Assembly (NCBI GenBank): GCA_035384565.1
Contig: DAOOIT010000007.1
Coordinates: 62,001-126,000, forward strand
DNA: 64,000 nt
Reading direction: 5' to 3'
Source: Planctomycetota bacterium
GTDB taxonomy: Bacteria; Planctomycetota; PUPC01; DSUN01
Below, one piece after another: positions 50,201 through 58,795 of this stretch. Below the pieces are notes generated by a model. That model had not been told where the DNA came from. It was given only the letters and a program-made list of their open reading frames with translations, and searched no databases. The first letter of the stretch is position 1; each line of letters opens with the position of its first letter. Made by a program: the position numbers and the translations under genes.

Positions 50201-52324
50201 GTGTCTTCAACTCCGCGTGGCGATCGGCGCCGCCCGATGGCGCTCGAGGCCGTGAGCGATCTGGTGCTGATCGCGGGCCACATCCGGCCCAAGACCATCC
50301 TCATCGCCGGCGGCGACCGTGAGGACGATCTGCGTCTCGTGGAATCGGCGCGCGACCATGCCATCGTCGAGCGCTGCATCCTGGTCGGCGACGAGACGGC
50401 GATCCGCCGCGCGGCGCACGCGATCGGCGTCGCGGTGGCCGACGACGACATCCTGGCCACCGCCAGCCCCGAGGAGACGGCCGCCCGCACGGTGGACCGC
50501 ATGCAGCAGGGCGGCGTGGACATCATCCTCAAGGGCAACATCTCCACGCCCATCCTCAACCGCGCGATGATGCGCATCGTGGTGCGCAACACGATCAGCC
50601 TCGTCACGATGTTCGATGCGGCGCCCATCGCCAACGGCCGGCCCATGCTGCTCACCGACCCCGGCGTCACCACCGTGTGCAGCTTCGGCCGCATGGTCGG
50701 CCTCATCGAGAACGCGGTGGACGTGGCCCGCGCGATCATGGGCATCGAGCGCCCCCGCGTGGCCGTGCTCTCGGCGAACGAGAAGGTGATCGACTCGCTG
50801 CCCTCGACCAAGATGGCCGATGCCCTGGCGCACCGTCACTGGGACAACGCGGTCGTCTACGGCCCGCTGTCGTTCGATCTCGCCGTGGACCCCGGCTCCG
50901 TGGGCATCAAGGGCCTCCCCGCGCACGGCGCGGCCCTCGAGGTTGCCGGCCAGGCCGACGTCCTCGTGTGCCCGAACATCGAATCGGCCAACGTGCTCTA
51001 CAAGGTCATCATGCAGATGGTCGGCTACGGCCTCGGCACGTTCGCGGGCATCACGGTCGGCGTGCAGGTGCCCTACGTCATCCTGTCGCGGGCCGACAAC
51101 GTGGAGACGAAGCTCCAGTCGCTCGCCCTGTGCAGCATCGCGGCGGAGCGGATGGACATGCGCCACCGCGCAGCCCCGCCGCCGCGTCCCCTCGTTTCGG
51201 CCACCCCGACGAGGCCCTTCCGCGTCTTTGTGCTGAACCCGGGGGCCACCTCCACCAAGATCGCGCTCTTCGAGGGCCAGAAGTGCCTCCGCTCAGCCGA
51301 GGTCCAGCACGAGGCCCCGCCCGAGCCCGCGCGCGATCTTCAGTCGGAGGCCCGGCGACGCGACGCCGTGGTCCGCGACTTCCTGAGCCGCCACGACATC
51401 CGCGAGCTGAACGCGATCGTGGCGCGCGGCGGCCTGCTGCCGCGCCCGGCCGGCAAGCTGCCCGGCGGCACCTACGTGATCGCCGAGGTGCGCGACGGGC
51501 AGGTCGTCGTGGACGAAGGGCTCGTGCACGCGATCACACAGACCCCCGAGGGCCTCCACGCATCGAATCTCGGCATCCCGATGGCGGCCGAGCTGGCCCG
51601 CGAGTTCGGCGTGCCCGCGTTCGTGGTGGACCCCGTGGTCGTGGACGAGTTCAGCCCCGAGGCAGAGGTCTCCGGCTACGCGCCCATCGTGCGTCGCAGC
51701 GTGGCGCACGTCCTGAGCGTCCGGTCGGCGGCGGTCCGCATGGCCGAGAAGACCGGGGCGCACATCGAGCATGCCAACTACGTGGTCGCGCACCTCGGCA
51801 GCGGCATCACCATCGCGGCCGTGCGCGGCGGGCGGATCGTGGACAACACCATCGCCCTTCTGGGCGAAGGCCCGTTCACTCCGCAGCGCGCGGGCACGCT
51901 GCCGCTCAAGGACCTCATCGAGCTGTGCTACAGCGGGCGGTTCACCAAGGAGGAACTCTACGAGGAGCTCACCCAGCGCGGGGGGCTCCACTCGTACCTG
52001 GGCGACCACCGCATGGAGGAGATCGAGAAACGCATCCAGGCGGGAGACGAGCGCGCGCGCCTCGTCGTCGAGGCCATGGTCTACCAGATCGCCAAGAACA
52101 TCGGGGCCATGGCCGTGGCCGTGGGGCCCGACTGCGAGGCCGCGATCCTGACCGGCGGCCTGGCCCGGTCCGAGCTCATCGTGCGTTCGCTCAAGAACCG
52201 CCTGAGCCACCTCCTGCCCGTCCTGGTGCTCCGCGAGACGCCGGAGATGGAGGAGATGGCCATGGGCGCCTGCCGCGTGCTGGCGGGGCAGGAACAGGCC
52301 CGCCGCTACGTGCCGCCCGGGTAG
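50201..52324 (+). CDS. Fused phosphate butyryltransferase-butyrate kinase
   Basis: 707 residues from GTG 50201. Residues about 10-320 are a Ptb domain: LIAGHIRPKTILIAGGDRED, DIILKGNISTPILNRA, LLTDPGVT, VLVCPNIESANVLYKVIMQM and PYVILSRADN. A Pro-rich linker (about 322-340) leads to a butyrate kinase domain of the ASKHA fold: FRVFVLNPGATSTKIALFEG, VARGGLLPRPAGKLPGGTY, ASNLGIPMAAELA, VVAHLGSGITIAAVRGGRIV and ILTGGLARSELIV. As a fusion it would turn acyl-CoA into acyl phosphate and then ATP in one polypeptide. The two activities are normally separate proteins; this is unusual. A second Ptb is at 14479. Confidence 0.9.
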   Translation: MSSTPRGDRRRPMALEAVSDLVLIAGHIRPKTILIAGGDREDDLRLVESARDHAIVERCILVGDETAIRRAAHAIGVAVADDDILATASPEETAARTVDRMQQGGVDIILKGNISTPILNRAMMRIVVRNTISLVTMFDAAPIANGRPMLLTDPGVTTVCSFGRMVGLIENAVDVARAIMGIERPRVAVLSANEKVIDSLPSTKMADALAHRHWDNAVVYGPLSFDLAVDPGSVGIKGLPAHGAALEVAGQADVLVCPNIESANVLYKVIMQMVGYGLGTFAGITVGVQVPYVILSRADNVETKLQSLALCSIAAERMDMRHRAAPPPRPLVSATPTRPFRVFVLNPGATSTKIALFEGQKCLRSAEVQHEAPPEPARDLQSEARRRDAVVRDFLSRHDIRELNAIVARGGLLPRPAGKLPGGTYVIAEVRDGQVVVDEGLVHAITQTPEGLHASNLGIPMAAELAREFGVPAFVVDPVVVDEFSPEAEVSGYAPIVRRSVAHVLSVRSAAVRMAEKTGAHIEHANYVVAHLGSGITIAAVRGGRIVDNTIALLGEGPFTPQRAGTLPLKDLIELCYSGRFTKEELYEELTQRGGLHSYLGDHRMEEIEKRIQAGDERARLVVEAMVYQIAKNIGAMAVAVGPDCEAAILTGGLARSELIVRSLKNRLSHLLPVLVLRETPEMEEMAMGACRVLAGQEQARRYVPPG

Positions 52325-52449
52325 CCCCGAGCAGCGGGCCATGGGCCTTCGGAGCAGCGGCATCACGGGACTTCAGGCGCGGCGCTCGCGGCTCGAAGCG
52401 TGCACCGTTGCTGCCTTCCACCTCTCGGGCTTCGCAGAGGATCGCACAA

Positions 52450-52938
52450 ATGGCTCAGGAGCAAGAGAAGAAGCATTGGGTGTTCCGCGTGGGCCTGGCG
52501 GACCGGGCCGGGGCGCTCACCAGCATCGCGTCGGCGTTCTCGAACCGCGGCATCTCGATTGACACCGTGGTCGGCCACGGGGCCGCCTACACCACGCGGC
52601 ACGACGGCACCGTGGTGGTGACCTTCTGGTGCACCGAGGCCGAGAAGGACGAGATCGTGCGGGTGGTCAAGCGCCTGACCAAGGTGACCACGCTCGAGGA
52701 GCATCCGTACGACTCCGAGACCTTGCGCAAGAGCGCCCTGCTCCACACCACGCGCCGCCTGTCGCCGCACGACGTGGCCGGCCGCGAGGCCTTCATCACC
52801 TGCGAATTGATGAAGCAGGAGCGCGGAATCTACACGTACTTCGTCGCCGGCTCGCCCAGCGAACTCGACCCCATCCTCGCCCGCTTCGCCGGAGAGGGCA
52901 TTCTCCAGGACGTCGTTTACTCGGTCGTGGGGCTCTGA
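52450..52938 (+). CDS. Orphan acetolactate-synthase-small-subunit-like ACT protein
   Basis: 162 residues from ATG 52450, AGAGGA about 9 bases upstream. An IlvN/IlvH-type ACT domain is at residues 9-80 (VFRVGLADRAGALTSIASAF, ISIDTVVGHG), followed by a linker and a second, less typical ACT-like half (AFITCELMKQERGIYTYFVAGS). ACT domains bind amino acids as allosteric ligands. No acetolactate synthase large subunit is present in the window, and it follows the ptb-buk fusion by 125 bases, so it may regulate something else, for example branched-chain acyl-CoA use. The stop overlaps the next start (TGATG). Confidence 0.75.
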   Translation: MAQEQEKKHWVFRVGLADRAGALTSIASAFSNRGISIDTVVGHGAAYTTRHDGTVVVTFWCTEAEKDEIVRVVKRLTKVTTLEEHPYDSETLRKSALLHTTRRLSPHDVAGREAFITCELMKQERGIYTYFVAGSPSELDPILARFAGEGILQDVVYSVVGL

Positions 52939-53960
52939 TGAGGCGCTTCCTCCCCCTCTGCCTGATCCTGGCCGCTTGGGCCTGCGCCCGCGTGCGCCCG
53001 ATGGGCGGCACCATCCACTGCGGCCGCTCGCTCGAGACGCTCAGCGACCCGGACCCCAGGGTCCACGAGCATCTTCAGCGCTACAACTTCCCCCCCGACC
53101 CGTTTCCGTGGCAAATGGAGCGCACCGCCGCGGCCGACACCCACGTGGTCTACCACGTCACCTTCCCCTCGCCGCGGCGCTACGAGATGCCCGAATGCAA
53201 CACCGTCCACGCCGAGTACTACGTGCCCGCGCAGCAGAAGGGCAAAGCGCCGGGCGTGGTGGTGCTGGATATCCTGGACGGGAGTTTCGTGGTGGCGCGC
53301 ATGGTCGCGCGGCATTTCGCCTCGGCCGGCATCCCGAGCCTCATCGTCAAGATGCCCTACTACGGCGAGCGGCGGGCTGCGGGCACCTCGCTCTACCGCA
53401 CCTTCGTCGGCAAGCCGGAACGCATGTTGGAAGCCATCGAGGGCACCGTGGCCGACGTCCGCCGCGCCGCCTGCTGGCTCCAGCAGCAGCCCGAGGTGGA
53501 CCCGAGGCGAATCGGCCTCATCGGCGTGAGCCTCGGCGGAATCATCGGGGCGCTCGCCGTCGCCGTGGACCCGCGCTTCGACCGCAACGTGCTGGTGCTG
53601 GCCGGCGGCGACCCAGTGGACATTCTCTGGCACGCGCCCGAGACTGAGGACGTGCGCGACCGCCTCATGGAGCTGGGCTACACGCTCGAGCGGCTCCGGG
53701 AGGAATCGCAGGCCATAGACCCGGTCACCTTCGGCAAGCGAGTCAACCCCCGGCAGGTGCTGATGATCAACGCCTCGGCGGACACGACCGTGCTGCGCCG
53801 CAACACGCTGGCCCTCTGGGAGGCGTTCGGCAGGCCGGCGATCCAGTGGTACCCCGCCGGCCACTATAGCATCAGCCTCTTCATCCCCGCCATCCTGCCC
53901 ACGGCCGCCCAGTTCGTGATGAGCGCGCCGGTGCAGCCGACGCGGCGCTCACGCGAGTGA
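52938..53960 (+). CDS. Exported alpha/beta hydrolase
   Basis: 340 residues, start overlapping the previous stop. A hydrophobic N-terminus with a possible lipobox (FLPLCLILAAWAC). The alpha/beta hydrolase elements are visible: GVVVLDILDGSF, LIVKMPYYGER, the nucleophile elbow IGVSLGGIIG, Asp in INASADTTVL and His in YPAGHYSI, so a full Ser-Asp-His triad is probable. It may be an esterase or carboxylic ester hydrolase working outside the cytoplasm. The last 12 bases overlap the convergent E2 gene. Confidence 0.78.
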   Translation: MRRFLPLCLILAAWACARVRPMGGTIHCGRSLETLSDPDPRVHEHLQRYNFPPDPFPWQMERTAAADTHVVYHVTFPSPRRYEMPECNTVHAEYYVPAQQKGKAPGVVVLDILDGSFVVARMVARHFASAGIPSLIVKMPYYGERRAAGTSLYRTFVGKPERMLEAIEGTVADVRRAACWLQQQPEVDPRRIGLIGVSLGGIIGALAVAVDPRFDRNVLVLAGGDPVDILWHAPETEDVRDRLMELGYTLERLREESQAIDPVTFGKRVNPRQVLMINASADTTVLRRNTLALWEAFGRPAIQWYPAGHYSISLFIPAILPTAAQFVMSAPVQPTRRSRE

Positions 53961-55331
53961 CTTCGGCGCTTCCAGCAACTCCTTCACCTTCTGGAGGAAC
54001 TGGGCGCCGATCACGCCGTCCACCAGGCGATGGTCGCAGGCGAGCACGAGCGTGGTCATCTGGCGGATGGCGATGCCGTCGTCAATCACCACGGGCCGCT
54101 TGGCGATGCGGCCGATGCCCAGGATCGCCGCCTCGCCAGGGTTGATGATCGGGATCACGCTGTCCACGCCGAACATCCCCAGGTTCGACAGGGTCAGGCA
54201 ACCGCCCTCGTAGTCGTCGGGCGTGAGTCGCTTGTGGCGGGCCTTGGCGATGAGGGCCTCGCTGGCCGCGGCGATCTCGAGCAACGACTTGCTCTCGCAG
54301 CCGCGCACCACGGGCACGATGAGGCCCCCCTCAAGCCCCACGGCGATGCCGATGTTCACCTCGTCGCGGTAGAGCAGCGCGCCGTCGGCCCACGCGCAGT
54401 TCATCGCGGGCACCTCGGCGAAGGCGAGCGTGCAGGCGCGGAGGATGAAGTCGTTGAACGAGACCTTGCGGCCGCTCGACGCCTGAAGCTGGGCGCGGAA
54501 AGCCACGAGGGCCGTCATGTCGGCGTCCATCGTGAGGTAGAAGTGCGGGATGGTGGCCTTGCTGAGGGTCATGCGCTGGGCCACCACGCGGCGCATGGCC
54601 GTGAGCGGCACGCGGCGGCGGCCGGCCGCGGGCGCCTTCTCGACGTCGGCGGCCATGATCCGCCCGTCGGCGCCGCTGCCCTTCACGCGCGTGAGGTCCA
54701 CGCCGCGTTGATGGGCGATCTCGCGCGCCGTGGGCGACACGCGAAGCTGCGCCACACGCGCCGCATAGGCCAGCACGTCGGCTTCCACGATGCGCCCGTT
54801 GGGCCCGGAGCCGCGCAGCACCTGGAGCGGCACGCGTTCTTCGCCCGCCACACGGCGGGCGCGGGGCGAGATGAACACCCGATCGGAAACGGGGGGAGCC
54901 GCCTCGACGACGGGGGCCGCCGCCATCGGAGCGGGCGCAGGGGCAGGCATCGCGGCCGGCGCGACGGGCGCCGGGCGCGGCTCGGCCGGCTTCGCGGCGG
55001 GAGCGGGCGCCGCGGCGGGCGCCTTGACCGCGGCCGCCGCCGCCTGGGCCGTGGCGAGGGCACGCGTCACCATCTCGTCGGTCACCACGTCGGCGGCGTC
55101 GCCGATGAGGGCGATGACGGCGTTGCAGGGCACCGTGGCGCCCTGGCCGTAGAGGAGTTTCTTCACCACGCCGGCATAGAAGGATTCGACCTCGAGGGCC
55201 GCCTTGTCGGTGTTGATCTCCAGGAGCACATCGCCCTTCTGAACGCTGTCGCCCTCGCGGACGCGCCAGGCTTCGATGGAGGCCTCCTCCATCGTCTGGC
55301 CGAGCTTGGGCATGACGACTTCGCGGATCAT
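53949..55331 (-). CDS. Dihydrolipoamide acyltransferase (E2) component
   Basis: 460 residues from ATG 55331 (GAGGAG 7 bases upstream), overlapping the nnrD stop by four bases. The lipoyl domain is at 1-75 with acceptor Lys43 in EINTDKAALEVES. An Ala/Pro linker follows, then two peripheral-subunit-binding domains (SPRARRVAGEE and SPTAREIAHQRG), and the catalytic acyltransferase domain with CDHRLVDGVIG (His and Asp). It belongs to 2-oxo-acid dehydrogenase complexes that make acyl-CoA. No E1 or E3 genes are nearby; the acyl specificity (acetyl, branched-chain or acetoin) is undetermined. Terminal gene of a six-gene operon. Confidence 0.87.
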   Translation of the reverse strand: MIREVVMPKLGQTMEEASIEAWRVREGDSVQKGDVLLEINTDKAALEVESFYAGVVKKLLYGQGATVPCNAVIALIGDAADVVTDEMVTRALATAQAAAAAVKAPAAAPAPAAKPAEPRPAPVAPAAMPAPAPAPMAAAPVVEAAPPVSDRVFISPRARRVAGEERVPLQVLRGSGPNGRIVEADVLAYAARVAQLRVSPTAREIAHQRGVDLTRVKGSGADGRIMAADVEKAPAAGRRRVPLTAMRRVVAQRMTLSKATIPHFYLTMDADMTALVAFRAQLQASSGRKVSFNDFILRACTLAFAEVPAMNCAWADGALLYRDEVNIGIAVGLEGGLIVPVVRGCESKSLLEIAAASEALIAKARHKRLTPDDYEGGCLTLSNLGMFGVDSVIPIINPGEAAILGIGRIAKRPVVIDDGIAIRQMTTLVLACDHRLVDGVIGAQFLQKVKELLEAPKSLA

Positions 55332-56236
55332 CCGGAACTCCTCTTGGGATTCCACGCGCGGCCGCAGGCTTCGCAGAAGGCCGCGCCGATGTGGGCCAGG
55401 ATGTCGGTGGCCGTGAGGGCCTGTTCGCCGGTCCTCTCGACGGCCAGGTCGCCGGCGAGGCCGTGCAGGCTCACGCCGAGGTACGCAGCGGAATACGGCG
55501 GCAGGCCCTGGGCGAGCAGGGCGGCGATCATGCCGGTGAGCACGTCTCCCGTGCCGCCGGTGGCCATGCCCGGGTTGCCCGACCAGCTCACGTACTGCTG
55601 GCGCCCGTCGCTCACCACCGTGCGGTGCCCCTTGAGCACCGTGATGACGGAGTGCTCGCGCGCGAAGCGGAGGGCCACTTCGCTGCGACTCGCCTGCACG
55701 GCGCTCGTCGCCAAGCCGGTCAGGCGCGCCATTTCGCCCGGGTGGGGGGTGATGATGACGGGCGCCGAGGCGGCATCGAGCACCTCGGCACAGCCCTCGA
55801 GCGCGTTGAGGCCGTCGGCATCGAGTACCAGCGGCTTGCCGAGCGAGCGGATGAGCGCGTGGACAAGCTTCTGGGTCGAGCGGTGGCGGCCGATGCCCGG
55901 CCCGAGGGCCACCACGTCGCACCGCGCGGCGAAGCGGAGCATGTCGGGCAGCGCGCCCAGGGCGAAGGCCCCGCCCGGGACTTCGCGGAACGGGTGGGTC
56001 ATGCAGGCGGTGAGCTTGGCCGCCACGACGGGCAGCAGCGAGGCGGGCACGCCGAGCGTCACCAGGCCCGCCCCACTGCGCAGGGCGGCCTCGGCGGCGA
56101 GGCAGGCGGCGCCGGCGAAGCCCGTGGAGCCGGCCAGCACCAGAACGTGGCCGAACTGCCCCTTGTGGGCGTCTGCGGGGCGGACGAGTCGCTCGATGTC
56201 CTGGCCGATGTCGAACACACCGGGCTCCTGGGTCAC
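55328..56236 (-). CDS. nnrD: ADP/ATP-dependent NAD(P)H-hydrate dehydratase
   Basis: 302 residues from GTG 56236, overlapping the eda stop (GTGA). This is the C-terminal-type YjeF carbohydrate kinase fold: GHVLVLAGSTGFAGAACLAA, VVALGPGIG, LVLDADGLNAL, ITPHPGEMARL and NPGMATGGTGDVLTGMIAAL with the catalytic Asp. It removes water from damaged NAD(P)H hydrates. The usual fused epimerase domain (NnrE) is not present. Start chosen from overlap and family length. Cotranscribed with unrelated genes. Confidence 0.88.
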   Translation of the reverse strand: MTQEPGVFDIGQDIERLVRPADAHKGQFGHVLVLAGSTGFAGAACLAAEAALRSGAGLVTLGVPASLLPVVAAKLTACMTHPFREVPGGAFALGALPDMLRFAARCDVVALGPGIGRHRSTQKLVHALIRSLGKPLVLDADGLNALEGCAEVLDAASAPVIITPHPGEMARLTGLATSAVQASRSEVALRFAREHSVITVLKGHRTVVSDGRQQYVSWSGNPGMATGGTGDVLTGMIAALLAQGLPPYSAAYLGVSLHGLAGDLAVERTGEQALTATDILAHIGAAFCEACGRAWNPKRSSG

Positions 56237-56871
56237 GCGCTGGCGACGGCCGCGACGAACTGCCTCGCGGTCTGGGTGATCAGTGCATAGTTGCCGCTGG
56301 CCAGGGCGTCCTTGCGCACGAGGTTGGAGCCGACGCCGAGCGCCACGGCTCCCGCCTTGAGCCACTCGGCGGCGTTCGCCACGTCCACGCCGCCCGTGGG
56401 CATGATGGGCACCTCAGGCAGCGGGGCGCGCACCGCCTTGAGGTACGGGATGCCGCCCAGCTCGGCGGGGAAGAGCTTCACGCAGTCGGCGCCCGCGTGC
56501 CAGGCCGCGGCGATCTCGGTGGGGGTGAAGGCGCCGGGCATCACGGCCACGTCGCGCTCGGCGCACAGGCGGATCACATCGAGGTTCGTGTTGGGCGCCA
56601 CGAGGTAGCGCGCCCCGGCCTCGATGGCCTCGGTGGCCCGCTGCGTGTCGGTCACTGTGCCCGCGCCCAGGACCACCTGGCCGGCATAGGCCCTCTTCAC
56701 GATCGCGATCACCTCGGGGGCCTTGGGCACGGTGAAGGTGATCTCGATGCAGCACACGCCGCCCTCGAGCAGCGCGTCCACCACGGGCCGCACCTGGTCG
56801 GTGGTGCTGCGCACGACGGCGACGATCCGGTGCTTGCGGACCCACGACATCACTTCGGTGCGCTGGGACAA
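56233..56871 (-). CDS. eda: KDPG/KHG aldolase
   Basis: 212 residues. 2-keto-3-deoxy-6-phosphogluconate aldolase features: VVRSTTDQVRPVVDALLEGG, Glu in CIEITFTVP, VLGAGTVTDTQ, APNTNLDVI, the Schiff-base Lys in DCVKLFPAELGG and MPTGGVDVANAAEW. It splits KDPG to pyruvate and glyceraldehyde-3-phosphate in Entner-Doudoroff and uronic-acid routes, and may also handle 4-hydroxy-2-oxoglutarate. It overlaps larB by 22 bases. No edd or kdgK is nearby, but it fits the pectin/uronate context of the window. Confidence 0.92.
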   Translation of the reverse strand: MSQRTEVMSWVRKHRIVAVVRSTTDQVRPVVDALLEGGVCCIEITFTVPKAPEVIAIVKRAYAGQVVLGAGTVTDTQRATEAIEAGARYLVAPNTNLDVIRLCAERDVAVMPGAFTPTEIAAAWHAGADCVKLFPAELGGIPYLKAVRAPLPEVPIMPTGGVDVANAAEWLKAGAVALGVGSNLVRKDALASGNYALITQTARQFVAAVASA

Positions 56872-57644
56872 GGGGAGCTCCTTCCCGGGCTGGGGAGGTT
56901 GGTGTGGTTGATCAGCGAGGCCACGTAGCCCGCTCCGAAGCCGTTGTCAATGTTCACCACGCAGACGCTGGAGGCGCAGCTATTGAGCATGGCGAGCAGC
57001 GCGGCGAGGCCGCCGAAGCTGGCGCCGTAGCCGATGCTCGTGGGCACGGCGATGACGGGCCGCCGCGCGAGGCCGCCCACCACGCTGGCCAGCGCGCCCT
57101 CCATGCCGGCCACCACGATCAGCACGTTGGCGTCGAAAACGTGGTCGGCGCGCTGGAGCAGGCGATGGATGCCGGCGACGCCGACGTCGTACAGCTTCGC
57201 CACGCGGTTGCCGAGCACCTCGGCGGTGACACGCGCCTCCTCGGCCACGGGGATGTCGCTGGTGCCGGCGCTGACGACCAGGATGTTGCCGGGCGGCGGC
57301 TCCTTGGGCTTGCGGCCGCACACGATGGCGCGGGCGGCCTCGTGGTACTCCGCCTCGGGGCACACGCCGCGGACGGCCTCGAAGATGGCCGGCTCGGCCC
57401 GCGTGGCGAGCACTTCGCAGCCCTCGGCGAGGAGGCGTTGGGCGATGGCGGCCACTTGCGCGGGAGTCTTGCCCGGGCAGAAGACGACCTCGGGCACCCC
57501 GCAGCGCAGGGCGCGGTGAGTGTCCACGTTGGCGAAGCCCAGGTCCTGGAACGGCAGCCGGCGGATGCGGTCGAGAGCCGCCTCGGGGTCCACCTGGCCC
57601 GCCTGAACCTGCGTCAGGAGTTCGCGGAGCGCCTGCACGTTCAT
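56850..57644 (-). CDS. larB: Nickel-pincer cofactor carboxylase LarB
   Basis: 264 residues from ATG 57644, overlapping the tsaD stop by one base. The N-terminal half (LRELLTQVQAGQVDPEAALDRI, EVVFCPGKTPAQVAAIA) and the C-terminal PurE-like domain (VVSAGTSDIPVAEEA, VVAGMEGALASVVGGL, VPTSIGYGASFGGLAALLAM) match LarB. LarB carboxylates nicotinate adenine dinucleotide as the first step toward the nickel pincer cofactor of lactate racemase. larC, larE and larA are not in the window, so the pathway may be dispersed. Confidence 0.88.
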   Translation of the reverse strand: MNVQALRELLTQVQAGQVDPEAALDRIRRLPFQDLGFANVDTHRALRCGVPEVVFCPGKTPAQVAAIAQRLLAEGCEVLATRAEPAIFEAVRGVCPEAEYHEAARAIVCGRKPKEPPPGNILVVSAGTSDIPVAEEARVTAEVLGNRVAKLYDVGVAGIHRLLQRADHVFDANVLIVVAGMEGALASVVGGLARRPVIAVPTSIGYGASFGGLAALLAMLNSCASSVCVVNIDNGFGAGYVASLINHTNLPSPGRSSPCPSAPK

Positions 57645-58690
57645 CAGCCGGTTTTCCCTTTCCTGAGCGAGCGCGAGAAGGGCAGATAGGGGGTGGGGGC
57701 CACATCGAGCCCGGCCTGTCGCCCCGCGGCGATCAGATGGGCGCCGAGGCCGGCCACCATGGCGGCATTGTCGGTGCACAGAGCCGGGGGCGCGAAGCGG
57801 AGTTTGAGGCCGACCTTGCCCGCTTCCTCGGCCAGGCGGGTGCGCAGGCGTGAGTTGCAGGCCACGCCGCCGCCGGCCACCAGCGTGCTCACGCCGCGCG
57901 AGAGGGCGGCCCGCACGCTCTTCTCGACCAACACGTCCACCACGGCCTCCTGGAACGAGGCCGCGACGTCGGCCACGGTGTCGGGCGGCAGGGGCGCTTG
58001 GCCGCGGCCGCGCACGTTCTGGCCGTAGCACTGGTAGAGCACGGCGGTCTTGAGGCCGCTGAAGCTGAAGTCGAACGAGCCGGGCTCGAGCCGTGTGCGG
58101 GGAAAAGCCACGGCCCCGGGGTTGCCGCCTCTGGCCGCCCGGTCAATGGCGGGTCCGCCGGGGTAGGAGAGGCCGAGGACGGCGGCGGCCTTGTCGAATG
58201 CCTCGCCGGCCGCGTCGTCGGTGGTCGTGCCGATCACGTCGGTGTCAATGGGGCTCTCGGCGTGGAGCAGAATCGTGTGGCCTCCCGAGGCGATGAGACC
58301 GACGAGCGGGTACTCGAGCGGCTCCACGAGGGCGGGCGCATAGAGGTGGGCCTCGAGGTGGTTCACGGCGGCGAGCGGCACGCCGAGGAGCCAGCTCAGC
58401 GTCTTGGCGGCCGCGACGCCGATCAGCAGCGCGCCGATGAGACCGGGGCAGGTGGTCACCGCCACCGCGTCGAGCGAGCCGAGGGCCGCCCCCGCGCGCT
58501 GGAGGGCCTGTTCGATGGTGGGCACGACGGCCTCCACGTGGGCCCGGCAGGCGATCTCAGGCACCACGCCGCCGTACTTCGCGTGCAGGTGCTCCTGGGA
58601 GGCGACGACGCTGCTCAACACGCGCGTGCCGTCCTCGACCACTGCCGCCGCCGTCTCGTCGCAGGACGTTTCGATGCCGAGGACACGCAT
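57644..58690 (-). CDS. tsaD: tRNA N6-threonylcarbamoyladenosine transferase TsaD
   Basis: 348 residues. MRVLGIETSCDETAAAVVE at the start, metal-binding NHLEAHLYAPAL (His pair), LIASGGHT, FSGLKTAVLYQ and VAGGGVACNSRLR, plus the final metal Asp in FAPPALCTDNAAMVAGLG. It transfers threonylcarbamoyl to A37 of ANN-decoding tRNAs together with TsaB and TsaE, which are elsewhere. Full length and typical. Second gene of the ctpA operon. Confidence 0.96.
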   Translation of the reverse strand: MRVLGIETSCDETAAAVVEDGTRVLSSVVASQEHLHAKYGGVVPEIACRAHVEAVVPTIEQALQRAGAALGSLDAVAVTTCPGLIGALLIGVAAAKTLSWLLGVPLAAVNHLEAHLYAPALVEPLEYPLVGLIASGGHTILLHAESPIDTDVIGTTTDDAAGEAFDKAAAVLGLSYPGGPAIDRAARGGNPGAVAFPRTRLEPGSFDFSFSGLKTAVLYQCYGQNVRGRGQAPLPPDTVADVAASFQEAVVDVLVEKSVRAALSRGVSTLVAGGGVACNSRLRTRLAEEAGKVGLKLRFAPPALCTDNAAMVAGLGAHLIAAGRQAGLDVAPTPYLPFSRSLRKGKTG

Positions 58691-58795
58691 GGGGGAACCT
58701 GGCGCGTGGAGACCCTGGGGTGGCGGCCGCGGAGACGCGCGGGCCGGGCCTCGGAGCTCGTGCCCGGCGAGCGGGCAGCGGACTCAGAAACGACC

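Noticed and set aside
54030..56279. 749-codon plus-strand open frame opposite the E2 and nnrD genes
   Set aside because: Antisense to two genes with clear catalytic motifs; no ribosome site and His/Gly/Arg-biased sequence.
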